Notes under the pieces: model-generated | What the model was told of the DNA's origin: nothing | Databases searched by the model: none | What the model saw: the letters and a program-made list of their open reading frames with translations, nothing else | Shown here: positions 17,122-25,286 of the stretch, one piece after another | Layout of the letters: each line of letters starts with the position of its first letter | How positions within the stretch are numbered: position 1 is the stretch's first letter | Program-made: the position numbers and the translations under genes | Assembly (NCBI RefSeq): GCF_002024165.1 | Contig: NZ_MWQN01000002.1 | Span: 1,054,001 to 1,118,000 of the forward strand | DNA: 64,000 nucleotides | Origin: Embleya scabrispora | Lineage (GTDB): Bacteria > Actinomycetota > Actinomycetes > Streptomycetales > Streptomycetaceae | Reading direction: 5' to 3'

Positions 17122-18456
17122 TCAGCCGACGACGACGCGGATGGCGGCGCGCACACGTTGCTCCAGGGCGTCGAGCCCGTCGGGCGTCGGGGCGTCGATG
17201 AAGAACGTGACGGACCGGTCGTCGGAGTCGGCGAGCGGGGTCAGCGACGCGCCACGCTCGCGCAGCACCAGTACGGCGCGCAGCGTCGGTTCCTCGCCCG
17301 GCGCGCCGGGCTTGATGTCGGGCCACACGCCGCTGGCGCCGATCCATTCCGGCCGCACGTCCGGCCAGTCGAGGACGACATCCTCCAACGTGCCGGGCCG
17401 GTGCTCCAGGTAGACCTGCCGCGTGTAGCGGTGCGGCTGCGGGTAGTTCGCCGGTTCGCCGAGCGCGACGCGCAGGATCTCCGGCTCCAGCGGTCGCCCG
17501 GTGGCCAGTTGATACAGCGTCAGCAGTCCGTCGCCGGGGGTGCGCGCCGCCACCTCGATCAGGCGCGGGCGACCGTCGTCGCCGACCCGCCACTCGGAGT
17601 GCGCGATGCCGTGCTCGAACGCGAGCGCCGCCACCAGTTGCCGATTGGCCGTCACAAGCGCCTCGCGCACGTCCTCGCGCACGCTCGGCACGCTGTGCGC
17701 CATCTCCACGAAGGTGTGCGCGTGGCTGTCGGTGGTGACCTTGTCGGTCACCGACGCGAAGACCACCTCGCCGTCCTGGATCAGGCTCTCCACGGAGAAC
17801 TCCGGGCCCGACACCTTCTCCTCGACGAGGACCACCTCGTGATCGGGGTACGTCGCCAGTTTCGCGCGCAATCCCGCCACGTCCGCCACCGTCTCGACGC
17901 CCGAGCTGGACGCGCGGGAGGCGGGTTTGACCACGGCGGGGAAACGCACCGCGCCGAGGTCGACCCGCTCGCGCTCACCGGCTGGAATGGTCAGCGACGC
18001 CGGGCCCAGGTCCGGGGCGTACCAGCGCTGGAGGTACTTGCTGCGGCAGGCGCGGCTGGCGCGCAGCCCGGGCGAGCGTACGCCGAGCCCGTCGGCGAGC
18101 AGGCCGGTCGGCTCGGCGAGGTAGTCGCCCACCGCGTAGGCGCCGACGATCGTGTACGCCTCGCGCCAGGCCGAGGTGCGCGCGATCGCGCCCGCGACGA
18201 ACGCGCCCTGCACGGTGAAGTCGCCGGTGACGTAGGCGATCTCGGTGATCTGCGCGGCGGGGTTGGAGGTGTCGGCCATGGCCTCCGTCGCTTGCGCGCG
18301 GTAGGACTCCGCGGTGATGACCAGGATCTTGAGCCCACGCCCGGAGAGTTCGGTCAGGTAGAGCGGATTGCGGCGGATCACGGGAAAGGAGCCGGTCAGG
18401 ATGAACGCCTGGGGCCGGTCGGCCGAATCCCGCGACTCGAACGGTGCCTGGGTCAT
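17122..18456 (-). CDS. ATP-grasp carboxylate-amine ligase
   Basis: A 444-residue ATP-grasp enzyme of the biotin-carboxylase-like/L-amino-acid ligase group. The central ATP-binding part is visible: FPAVVKPASRASSSGVE (about residues 170-186), VLVEEKVSGPEFSVE (about 210-224) and the Mg-binding RLIEVAARTPGDG (about 295-307). Such enzymes join a carboxylate to an amine through an acyl-phosphate. Start ATG 18456 follows AGGAGG. In this operon it could form an amide, dipeptide or hydrazide bond on the product or a precursor; the substrates are not predictable. Confidence 0.85.
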   Translation of the reverse strand: MTQAPFESRDSADRPQAFILTGSFPVIRRNPLYLTELSGRGLKILVITAESYRAQATEAMADTSNPAAQITEIAYVTGDFTVQGAFVAGAIARTSAWREAYTIVGAYAVGDYLAEPTGLLADGLGVRSPGLRASRACRSKYLQRWYAPDLGPASLTIPAGERERVDLGAVRFPAVVKPASRASSSGVETVADVAGLRAKLATYPDHEVVLVEEKVSGPEFSVESLIQDGEVVFASVTDKVTTDSHAHTFVEMAHSVPSVREDVREALVTANRQLVAALAFEHGIAHSEWRVGDDGRPRLIEVAARTPGDGLLTLYQLATGRPLEPEILRVALGEPANYPQPHRYTRQVYLEHRPGTLEDVVLDWPDVRPEWIGASGVWPDIKPGAPGEEPTLRAVLVLRERGASLTPLADSDDRSVTFFIDAPTPDGLDALEQRVRAAIRVVVG

Positions 18457-18469
18457 GGTTCCGTGTCCT

Positions 18470-18720
18470 CCTGGATCGGGCGGTTCCGGTGGTCCGGGTG
18501 GTTCCGGTGGATCGGGTGGTTCGGGTACTCGGGGTGGTTCGGGTGCTCCGAATGGTTCGGGTACTCGGAGTACTCCGGGTGCTCCGGGTGCTCCGGGTGG
18601 TTAGGGTGCTCCGGGTGGTTAGGGTGCTCCGGGTGCTCCGGGTGCTCCGGGTGCTCCGGGTGCTCCGGGTGCTCCGGGTGCTCCGGGTGCTCCGGGTGGT
18701 TAGGGTGCTCGGGCGGTCCG
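18470..18720. repeat. 9-bp minisatellite (GGGTGCTCC family)
   Basis: Between the ATP-grasp and LYS9-like genes lies an array of 9-bp units, mostly GGGTGCTCC with variants GGGTGGTTA, GGGTACTCG and GGTGGTTCC, purest at about 18580-18712. It is open in all frames as simple peptide repeats (HPE/HPN in one frame), but has no independent start signal. It probably represents slippage-generated intergenic DNA inside the operon; it may also alter expression of the two distal genes. Confidence 0.85.
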
Positions 18721-18760
18721 GGTCGACTTGCGCCGCTTGGGCCGTGACGACGACCGGTGT

Positions 18761-19921
18761 TCAGCCCGTCCGGTGCCGCTCGGCGAAGCGCCAGTCGACG
18801 CCGTTCGCGCGTAGGAACTCCAGCCACCGGCGGGCATCCTCGGCACCCTGGGCGGCCTGGCGCAGGCCCGCCGGCACCCGCCCGGCGAGGATTTCGGTGA
18901 TCCCGTACGCCAGCGGCAGGGACACACACCGCGCCATCGCGCTCTCCTCGGCGTCGCCGACCGTGTCCAGCACGTATTCGCCGTGCCAGCCCGCGCCGTT
19001 CGTGCCCTCGATGTCGAGCGCGACGGCGAGTACGACCCGGTCCCGGTCGGCGTCGGTGGTCGGATACCGGGCGGCGAGTTCGTCGGCGAGCGCGGCGATG
19101 CGGTCGCCGTCGCCGGTGCGCACGGTGGCGAACACGTCCTCCCACGCCCGCAGCCAGCCGTCCAGGCGAAGCGTGCCCCGGACGAACACGCGCGCCCGCC
19201 AGTCGGCCGGGAACGCGTACTGGGTGAGGTAGGGCAGGCTGTCGCGGTTGGGGTAGGCCTCGAACGTCTCGCCGTCGAGCACGAGCGGACGCGTCGCCGT
19301 CCACGGGAGGTCGACCACCTGCTCGGCGCCGCCGTCGAGGTAGCGGGCCGGCGCGCGCAGCGCGTTCAACACCCCGCGCGGCGCCCAGCTGAACCGGTAG
19401 CGGAACTCGTTGGACTCGGCCGGGACTCCGCCGCAGTACGAGGTGAACTCGACCGTCGCCGGGCCGTCGCCGACGACCTCGCGGCCCCTGGCCACCAGCA
19501 GGTCGGCGAACAGGTGGTCGATGCCCGGGTCCAGGCCCGCCTCGGTCAGCACGACCAGACCGGCCTTCGTCGCGGCCGCCGCCTCGGACACGATCTCATC
19601 GGACACGTAACTGCTGCACGCGAAGTGGGCGCTGCGCTCGATACACAGCCGCAGCAGCGCCGGGTGTTCGCTCGCGGGCAACATCGACACGACGATGTCG
19701 CCGGGACGCAACTCCCCGGCCAGTCGGTCGAGATCGTAGGTGTGCGCGGCGGCGCGACCGGTCAGGCCCAGCCGAGCCAGGCACCGCTCGGCCTTGGCGT
19801 CGGTACGGCCCCAGACCAGCAGCCGCTCGGCCCGGTCGGCCACCACACGCAGTCCGCTGCCGGTGGACAGGCCGGTGCCGATCCAGTGCACGGTTCCGCC
19901 GGCGGGTGTCGCCTCAGACAT
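18761..19921 (-). CDS. Saccharopine dehydrogenase, L-glutamate-forming (LYS9 type)
   Basis: A 386-residue enzyme closely matching the yeast LYS9 pattern: Rossmann start, DIVVSMLP, the CSSYVSDEI segment, EAGLDPGIDH, SYCGGVPA and FSWAPRGVL, YPNRDS and RGTLR in the expected order. LYS9 reversibly joins 2-aminoadipate 6-semialdehyde and glutamate to saccharopine with NADPH. The first ATG is 19921, overlapping the upstream LYS1-like gene by eight bases. In this operon the semialdehyde is the expected by-product of hydrazinoacetate formation, so this enzyme probably captures it. It is unusual in bacteria to see it paired with LYS1 inside a biosynthetic cluster. Confidence 0.92.
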   Translation of the reverse strand: MSEATPAGGTVHWIGTGLSTGSGLRVVADRAERLLVWGRTDAKAERCLARLGLTGRAAAHTYDLDRLAGELRPGDIVVSMLPASEHPALLRLCIERSAHFACSSYVSDEIVSEAAAATKAGLVVLTEAGLDPGIDHLFADLLVARGREVVGDGPATVEFTSYCGGVPAESNEFRYRFSWAPRGVLNALRAPARYLDGGAEQVVDLPWTATRPLVLDGETFEAYPNRDSLPYLTQYAFPADWRARVFVRGTLRLDGWLRAWEDVFATVRTGDGDRIAALADELAARYPTTDADRDRVVLAVALDIEGTNGAGWHGEYVLDTVGDAEESAMARCVSLPLAYGITEILAGRVPAGLRQAAQGAEDARRWLEFLRANGVDWRFAERHRTG

Positions 19922-20999
19922 GGACGTTCTCCGTTTCCAGGCCGTTCGCCTCGCATGCCTCGCGGAAGACCCGCAGGCAGCGCTGCCAGGGTTGCCCCGG
20001 TTCTCCCAGGGTCAGTAGATGGGGTGTCAGTTCGGCGGAGAAGGCGGTACTGGCCTCGCCGGGAAGCAGCGACGGCAGGTTGTCGATGGCGATCACGCCC
20101 AGCGGGTCGCCGACATCGGCCACCATACGGACCGGCTCGCGCCAATCGGTGATGTCGTCGTAGACGGGCAACACATTGTTCCCGGAGGTGACATCGCAGG
20201 TGACGTCCGCGATCAGGGACAGTCGCCGGGGCCGGGACCGGAGCGACGCGAGGGTGACGAACGGCGGGGTCGGCGTGTTCACCAGCACGGCGTTGACGAG
20301 GATGTCGTGATCGAGCAGCGCCGCGTGATCCAGGGACCGGGTCTCGGCGACGTCCCAGCAGGTCGGCTCGATGCCGGCGACCGCCAGCGCGTCGCGCGCG
20401 CCGCGCCCGCACCGGCCCAGCGCCCCGACGACCAGTACGCTCGGCTGCGCGCCGCTCGACGTCTCGCGCAACACCCGGTCGAGGTCCGCCTTCGGGCGTG
20501 GTCGCAACGGCGGATCCAGCCGGCCCCGATGGCGGAGCACCGCGAGCGCCGCGCCCACGTATCCGGCCCAATAGCCGAAGGCGGCCAACCGCCGCCCGTC
20601 CGCGTCGGTGAGGTATTCCAGGTCGAGCAGCGCACCGGCGCCCGCCGTGAAGCGCCGCAGCAGCGCCTCGGCGTCACGCTGGCCCTTGTACGCGTGGCCG
20701 AAGAACACATGCCGATGCCGCAAAGTCGGCGGCTCGTCCGGCAGTTCCTTCAGGCCCACGACGAACTCCGCAGCCGGGGCGGCCCGCCAGCTCCCGGCCT
20801 CGGCGGCCACGCAGCCGGCGTCCAGGTAGTCCCCGATCGGGAACACCCGCTGCGGCGAGTGCTCGACGGTGACCGTGAAGCCGTGCGCGACAAGCCGCGC
20901 GGCGTCGACCGGCACGATCGGCGCGCGCCGCTCGCTCTCGCGCGTCTCGTGCCGCAGCGTGATCCCGATGTCGGTCGTGCGCGGGCGGGGATCGGCCAT
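19914..20999 (-). CDS. Saccharopine dehydrogenase, L-lysine-forming (LYS1 type)
   Basis: A 361-residue protein with an AlaDH/PNT-type N-terminal domain and the LYS1 landmarks: RHETRESERRAP, EHSPQRVFP, the catalytic Lys in VGLKELP and His in FFGHAYKGQ, LLDLEYL and FGYWAGYVGAA, then ADVTCDV and DNLP near the end. LYS1 oxidatively splits saccharopine to lysine and 2-oxoglutarate with NAD. ATG 20999 follows GGAGGA. Together with the LYS9-type gene it forms a complete route from 2-aminoadipate 6-semialdehyde back to lysine. Confidence 0.93.
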   Translation of the reverse strand: MADPRPRTTDIGITLRHETRESERRAPIVPVDAARLVAHGFTVTVEHSPQRVFPIGDYLDAGCVAAEAGSWRAAPAAEFVVGLKELPDEPPTLRHRHVFFGHAYKGQRDAEALLRRFTAGAGALLDLEYLTDADGRRLAAFGYWAGYVGAALAVLRHRGRLDPPLRPRPKADLDRVLRETSSGAQPSVLVVGALGRCGRGARDALAVAGIEPTCWDVAETRSLDHAALLDHDILVNAVLVNTPTPPFVTLASLRSRPRRLSLIADVTCDVTSGNNVLPVYDDITDWREPVRMVADVGDPLGVIAIDNLPSLLPGEASTAFSAELTPHLLTLGEPGQPWQRCLRVFREACEANGLETENVHV

Positions 21000-21055
21000 G
21001 TGCTGTCCTCCGGGTGCGGGTTGCCTGTTCGTGGTCGAGCGGGGTCGGGGTCGGC

Positions 21056-23395
21056 TCAGATGACCAGGTCGGCCAGGTCGTCGGTCCCGCCCGGGGACGA
21101 AGGGCCGCCGGATCCGGTGTCGGGTTCGGTCGGTGGATCGCCGGCGGATATGCGCTTGAGCAGCGGCTGTTCGAGGAAGTACGCGAAGGAGGCGTAGCCG
21201 CGCCAGACCCTGCGCCACTGCTCGGCCACCGCCGCCTCGCCCGCGGTGCGCCGCACCCGGTCCAGGAATCCGACGATGATGTCGGCGGCCTGTTTGGCGT
21301 GGCCGGCGGAGAAGTTGTCGATGGTCAGGTGGGCCTGTTCGTAGCAGTCGTCGATGCCGTGCCGGCGCAACTTCTGGATCTCGTGCAGCCGCATCTCGCC
21401 GGAGCCGAACATCTCGATCGCCAGGTTGTAGCCCAGGATCTCGTTGTGGAATCGATCGGGGAACAGGCACATGCACAACTGCTGGATCGCGAAGCCGTAG
21501 AGGTCGTCGGGGAGTTCGTTTTGCTCGATGAACGCCTCGTCGCGGATGTGCGGAAGTTCGATGCCCGCGCTGGCCAATACCCGGTGGGTCAGCGTGATGT
21601 GGTTCTTGCGCAGGTCGCCGTTGCCCATCTCGTCGGCGTAGATCCTGAACAGCATGGCGTCGGTCTCGCGCTCGTCGTGCCCGAGATTGCCGAGGCGGTG
21701 CAGCCACGCGCCGTCGATGAGGTAGGTGAGGTAGTAGGTGGACTGCCGGAACAACACCTCGTCGCGGTCCGGGATCTCCCGCAGCGGTTCGTAGGGGTCG
21801 ACCAGCTTCTCCCAGTAGACCCGCTCGGCCCGCTCGTACAGTGCCCGCGGGCTGTAGTCGAACCAGGTCGCGTCGGTGTACCGGCCGCCGGCGCCGTGGA
21901 CGAACAGGATCTCCGCGTCCCGGAAGCACCGTTCGGCCCGCTCGGCGGCGATCGGCAGCGTGTTGGCGAAATTCTCGATGTTGACCAGGCGGTGGAACAG
22001 CTCGCGGTGGTCGAGGGGTTCGGCCTCGGCGATGACCACGTCGGCCGGGTCGCTGCGCATGATCGCGGTGCGTCGGCGCTCGGCCGCGGCGTCGCCGGCG
22101 GTCTCGGCGGAGATCTCGACGGCCGGCCGTTCGCCCGCCTGTACGCGCACCGCCCAGGCCCGGAACGTGGCCGCCTCGTGCTCGTCGAAGATCCCGAACA
22201 TCGGCCCGCCGAAGCGCATCGCGTCCAGGAGTCGGCAGTCGCCGTTGCCCGGCCCGCGCAGGTATGCGGACTCGCGCAGGTCGGTCAGGAATTCCGCGAG
22301 GTCGATCCGGGCGGCGCCGAAGACGTCGGTCAACGCCTTGCCGCCGACCCGGGTGCCGCCGTGTTGGCGGCCGGCGAGCGGGGCGTGGCGCGCGATGATC
22401 GCGGCGACCCGCGACTCCAGGGTGCGGCCGGCGTGCCAGGCCGCGTGCTCGGCGAGCATCGCGACGTGCTCCCGCTCCAGCTCCAGGGTCAGCCGCACGG
22501 CCGTGTACAGCCGGCGGCGCGCGGCCGGTCCGGCCAGGGCCAGGTGTTCGGCCAGCACTTCGCGCAGGGCCGGCTCCGGCAGCAGCGGTGCCTTCTCGGT
22601 GAGCAGGTCGTCCACGCCGAGCGCGAGGAAGGCGTAGTGCACGCCCGAGACCTCGGGCAGGAAGTTGGCCGGCAGCCGAGACAGGGCCAGGTAGAAGGCG
22701 GCGTGCAGGGCGGTGAGCGGGCGGATGCGGGCCCGATCCGCGAAGTCGGCCGCGGCGAACTCGGGCAGGAGCACACCCGCGTCCTCCAGCGCGCGCCGGC
22801 GCGACCGGGCCTGGCCGCGTTCCGGGTTGCCGCCGCCGCGCAGCGTCAGATGGTGCGCGAAGAGGCGGTTGACCACGACGGACGGCTGGGTCGCGGGCTG
22901 GGAGAGCGTGTCCAGCCAGCAGCCGGCCGCCAGCGCCAGCGGCGCACGCCCGCGCAGGGCTTCCGCGTACGCCTCCGGACCCGTTCGGGTCAGCGCCGCC
23001 AGGGCCTCGGCGGACTCGGCCCGGGCGGACCGCACTTCGGCGGCGATCGCCTCGGCGAGCATGCCGGCCTCGGCGTCGAGCGCGGCCTCGGCGCCGAACG
23101 CGGCTTCGGCCGAGGCATCGTCGACGCCGTCCCTCGCATCCGCCCCCCGGCCGCCCGCATCGCCCAGGAACGCATCCAGCACATACCGGGCGACCAGAAG
23201 CGTCGACTCGGACTCCTGGTCGCGCAGCAGCACGCGGAACAGCTCGACCGGCTCCGCGCGCACCGCCGCCCGGGCCTCGTTCCGGGCGGCGCGGCCGAAG
23301 ACGAAGGGCCGGTGCGGCAGCGCGTCGACGGTGTCGGGCAGGACGAAGGGCACGAAGGCGCGGTCGGGGCCCGGCGCTCGCGGTGCGGTGGTCAT
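21056..23395 (-). CDS. Heme-oxygenase-like diiron oxidase, large
   Basis: A 779-residue protein. The C-terminal 320 residues match the iron-containing redox enzyme (HDO) family: DEMGNGDLRKNHITL supplies an E...H pair, EILGYNLAIEMFG a Glu, and LRRHGIDDCYEQAHLTIDNFSAGHA the later His/Asp/His ligands. Family members include SznF, BesC and UndA, which use O2 at a diiron centre for N-oxygenation, cleavage or desaturation. The N-terminal 400 residues are Ala/Glu-rich helical sequence without a recognised domain, much longer than usual. In the operon it is a good candidate to oxidise the hydrazine (to hydrazone, diazo or other) or the thiazoline. Confidence 0.87.
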   Translation of the reverse strand: MTTAPRAPGPDRAFVPFVLPDTVDALPHRPFVFGRAARNEARAAVRAEPVELFRVLLRDQESESTLLVARYVLDAFLGDAGGRGADARDGVDDASAEAAFGAEAALDAEAGMLAEAIAAEVRSARAESAEALAALTRTGPEAYAEALRGRAPLALAAGCWLDTLSQPATQPSVVVNRLFAHHLTLRGGGNPERGQARSRRRALEDAGVLLPEFAAADFADRARIRPLTALHAAFYLALSRLPANFLPEVSGVHYAFLALGVDDLLTEKAPLLPEPALREVLAEHLALAGPAARRRLYTAVRLTLELEREHVAMLAEHAAWHAGRTLESRVAAIIARHAPLAGRQHGGTRVGGKALTDVFGAARIDLAEFLTDLRESAYLRGPGNGDCRLLDAMRFGGPMFGIFDEHEAATFRAWAVRVQAGERPAVEISAETAGDAAAERRRTAIMRSDPADVVIAEAEPLDHRELFHRLVNIENFANTLPIAAERAERCFRDAEILFVHGAGGRYTDATWFDYSPRALYERAERVYWEKLVDPYEPLREIPDRDEVLFRQSTYYLTYLIDGAWLHRLGNLGHDERETDAMLFRIYADEMGNGDLRKNHITLTHRVLASAGIELPHIRDEAFIEQNELPDDLYGFAIQQLCMCLFPDRFHNEILGYNLAIEMFGSGEMRLHEIQKLRRHGIDDCYEQAHLTIDNFSAGHAKQAADIIVGFLDRVRRTAGEAAVAEQWRRVWRGYASFAYFLEQPLLKRISAGDPPTEPDTGSGGPSSPGGTDDLADLVI

Positions 23396-23438
23396 CCTGA
23401 GCCTCCAGCTCGGGCGTTCGGTGGTGTCTCGGCCGCGT

Positions 23439-24356
23439 TCATACGCCGGCCCGGCGCAGCAGCACCCCGATCCGTTGCCCGGGGACGCCGGCGGCCAACA
23501 GGTAGTGCCGGCCCGGTTGTACGTGTCCGGCCTCGGCCCGGTCGACCAGGTTGATCAGCGGGTCGGCGGCGAAGCAGTGGCCCACCCGGGTGATGTTGTC
23601 CAGATGGAGCTGGGCCGGGGTGAAACCGGCCTGCCGTTCCTTCATCACGATCACGGGCTTGAAGATGTTCGCGTGCATCAGGCCCGCGATGTCACCCGGC
23701 TTCATGCCCAGGGGGGTGAGCAGGCGCTCGTTCACGGTGCGGGCCAGGTCCGCGCTGATCTCGTTGGAGTGCGCCAGCCTCCTGCGGTCCTCGGCGCTAG
23801 CGCAGGCGAGGATCTCGTAGCCGCCCTCGATCTCGCCGTCGGCCGTCACCAGGCAACTCGCCGCCCCGTCGCTGAACAGTGCGTAGCTCGCCATGCGGTC
23901 GTCCTCGTGCGCGGCGCTGTCGGTGGTGACCACCAGTACCCGTCGGTGCCGGCCGGCGCGGACGAACGCGGTCGCGGTGTCGATCGCGGCCAGCAGGTTG
24001 ACGCAGCGGTTCATGTTCTGCCCGTAGAAGGGCACGTCGCCCAGGCCGGCTTCGGCGAGGAACGTCTCCATGAACGCGCCGTGCCCTTCCGAGGGTCCGG
24101 GCACGCGGGTGGAGCACAGTACGACGGCGTCGGCGTCGCTCGCGCCGGCGCGCAGCGTGGCCGCGGCGCTCTCCGCGGCCAGCTCCGCGAGGCCCCGCTC
24201 GGTCCGGCGTACGCTGCCCCAGCCCCACAGGTCGGGCGCCGGCGCCATTTTGAACTCCGCGGCGCGCGCGGGCAGATTGCCGATGCTCGTGTGCGCGACC
24301 TCGAACTCGCCCAGGACATAGCGGGGTTGATGCAGATAGGCGGTCACTTCGCTCAC
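23439..24356 (-). CDS. KAS III-like protein with altered catalytic triad
   Basis: A 305-residue thiolase-fold protein of the FabH/KAS III group. The nucleophile Cys is in NRCVNLLAAID (about residue 115), the His in LMHANIF (about residue 232). Where FabH has Asn in GNTSAAS, this protein has His in VGHCFAADP, giving Cys-His-His. KAS III proteins with a changed third residue (CerJ, ChlB6) are O-/N-acyltransferases rather than decarboxylating condensers, so acyl transfer from the operon's ACP is more likely than chain extension. GTG 24356 overlaps the preceding stop (GTGA). Confidence 0.82.
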   Translation of the reverse strand: MSEVTAYLHQPRYVLGEFEVAHTSIGNLPARAAEFKMAPAPDLWGWGSVRRTERGLAELAAESAAATLRAGASDADAVVLCSTRVPGPSEGHGAFMETFLAEAGLGDVPFYGQNMNRCVNLLAAIDTATAFVRAGRHRRVLVVTTDSAAHEDDRMASYALFSDGAASCLVTADGEIEGGYEILACASAEDRRRLAHSNEISADLARTVNERLLTPLGMKPGDIAGLMHANIFKPVIVMKERQAGFTPAQLHLDNITRVGHCFAADPLINLVDRAEAGHVQPGRHYLLAAGVPGQRIGVLLRRAGV

Positions 24357-25216
24357 GCGTCCTCCTCCGCCGCACCGGTCGGCGCGGACATCAGCGTGTT
24401 CGCCTCGGCGTAGGGCACGGCCTCGGCGACGAAGCCGAACGTCCCGTGTTCGTGCACCTCGCGCGCGGCGCGCAGGAAACCGCCCAGCGCGGCCCGGGCG
24501 AACGCCGAGCCCAGGCTGATCCGCCGGGCGCCCAGCTTCTCCAACTCCGGGACGGACAGCGCCGGTCCCACTCCCGCGAGCACGTTGACAGGCCGGTCGA
24601 GCACCGAGCACACGGTGCGGATGGCCTCGACGTCGGGCAGGCACGGCGCGTACAACACGTCGGCGCCCGCCGCCTCGTACGCCCGCAGCCGGGCGAGGGT
24701 GTCCGCGAAGTCGCGGCGGCCGTGCAGGAAGTTCTCCGCCCGTGCGGTCAGCGTGAACGGGAACGGCAGCGCCCGGGCCGCCGCCACGGCGGCCGCCACC
24801 CGCTCCACGGCCGGCTCGATCGCCAGGATCGGGTCGTCCGGATCGCCGGTGGCGTCCTCGATGGAGGCGCCCACCAGGCCCGCCTCGGCGGCGAGGCGGA
24901 TCGTCTCGGCGATCTCCTCGCCCGAATCGCCGTAGCAGCTCTCCAGGTCGGCGCTGACCGGGTTCGGCGTCGCCGCCACGATCGCGCGCGCGTTGTCCAG
25001 CGCCCGACCACGGTCCAGCAGGTTCACGCCGTCGGAGTGGCCCAGTGCGAAGGCCAGTCCCGCGCTCGTGGTCGCCAGCGCGGTGAAGCCGAGCCCCGTC
25101 AACAGGCGGGCGCTGCCCGCGTCCCACGCGTTCGCCACCACGAACGCTCCCGCGCTCTCGTGCGCCTCCTTGAAGGCGAGGCCCCTGCGGTACTGGTCAG
25201 CCGGGTCGAGCAGCAT
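24353..25216 (-). CDS. Isocitrate lyase/PEP mutase superfamily protein
   Basis: A 287-residue TIM-barrel enzyme of the PEP mutase/isocitrate lyase superfamily (NAWDAGSARLL, SADLESCYGD, ASIEDATGD, TARAENFL, RISLGSAF). The metal-binding Asp/Glu residues are present, but the loop that defines phosphonate-forming mutases (EDKXXXXXNS) is not, so a C-C lyase, hydrolase or decarboxylase acting on a 2-oxo or hydroxy acid is more likely. ATG 25216 has a GGAAGGA site and is preferred over an ATG at 25240. Its role in the pathway is unknown. Confidence 0.83.
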   Translation of the reverse strand: MLLDPADQYRRGLAFKEAHESAGAFVVANAWDAGSARLLTGLGFTALATTSAGLAFALGHSDGVNLLDRGRALDNARAIVAATPNPVSADLESCYGDSGEEIAETIRLAAEAGLVGASIEDATGDPDDPILAIEPAVERVAAAVAAARALPFPFTLTARAENFLHGRRDFADTLARLRAYEAAGADVLYAPCLPDVEAIRTVCSVLDRPVNVLAGVGPALSVPELEKLGARRISLGSAFARAALGGFLRAAREVHEHGTFGFVAEAVPYAEANTLMSAPTGAAEEDA

Positions 25217-25286
25217 TGCCGTTCCTTCCGATGCGTTCACGCGCCGGCGTGTCGACGCGCTCGTGTCCTGGTGTGCGGGTGGAGTC

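Noticed and set aside
18444-19232. Protein with GXX-like or HPE repeats over the minisatellite
   Set aside because: The repeat is simple 9-bp DNA open in several frames; the rest of each ORF is antisense to the LYS9-like gene.
18761-20999. Primary lysine biosynthesis by the aminoadipate pathway
   Set aside because: No homocitrate synthase, aconitase-type or aminoadipate reductase genes occur, and both genes are embedded in a coupled biosynthetic operon.
24353-25216. Phosphonate biosynthesis from a PEP-mutase-like gene
   Set aside because: The EDKXXXXXNS signature and a phosphonopyruvate decarboxylase are absent.
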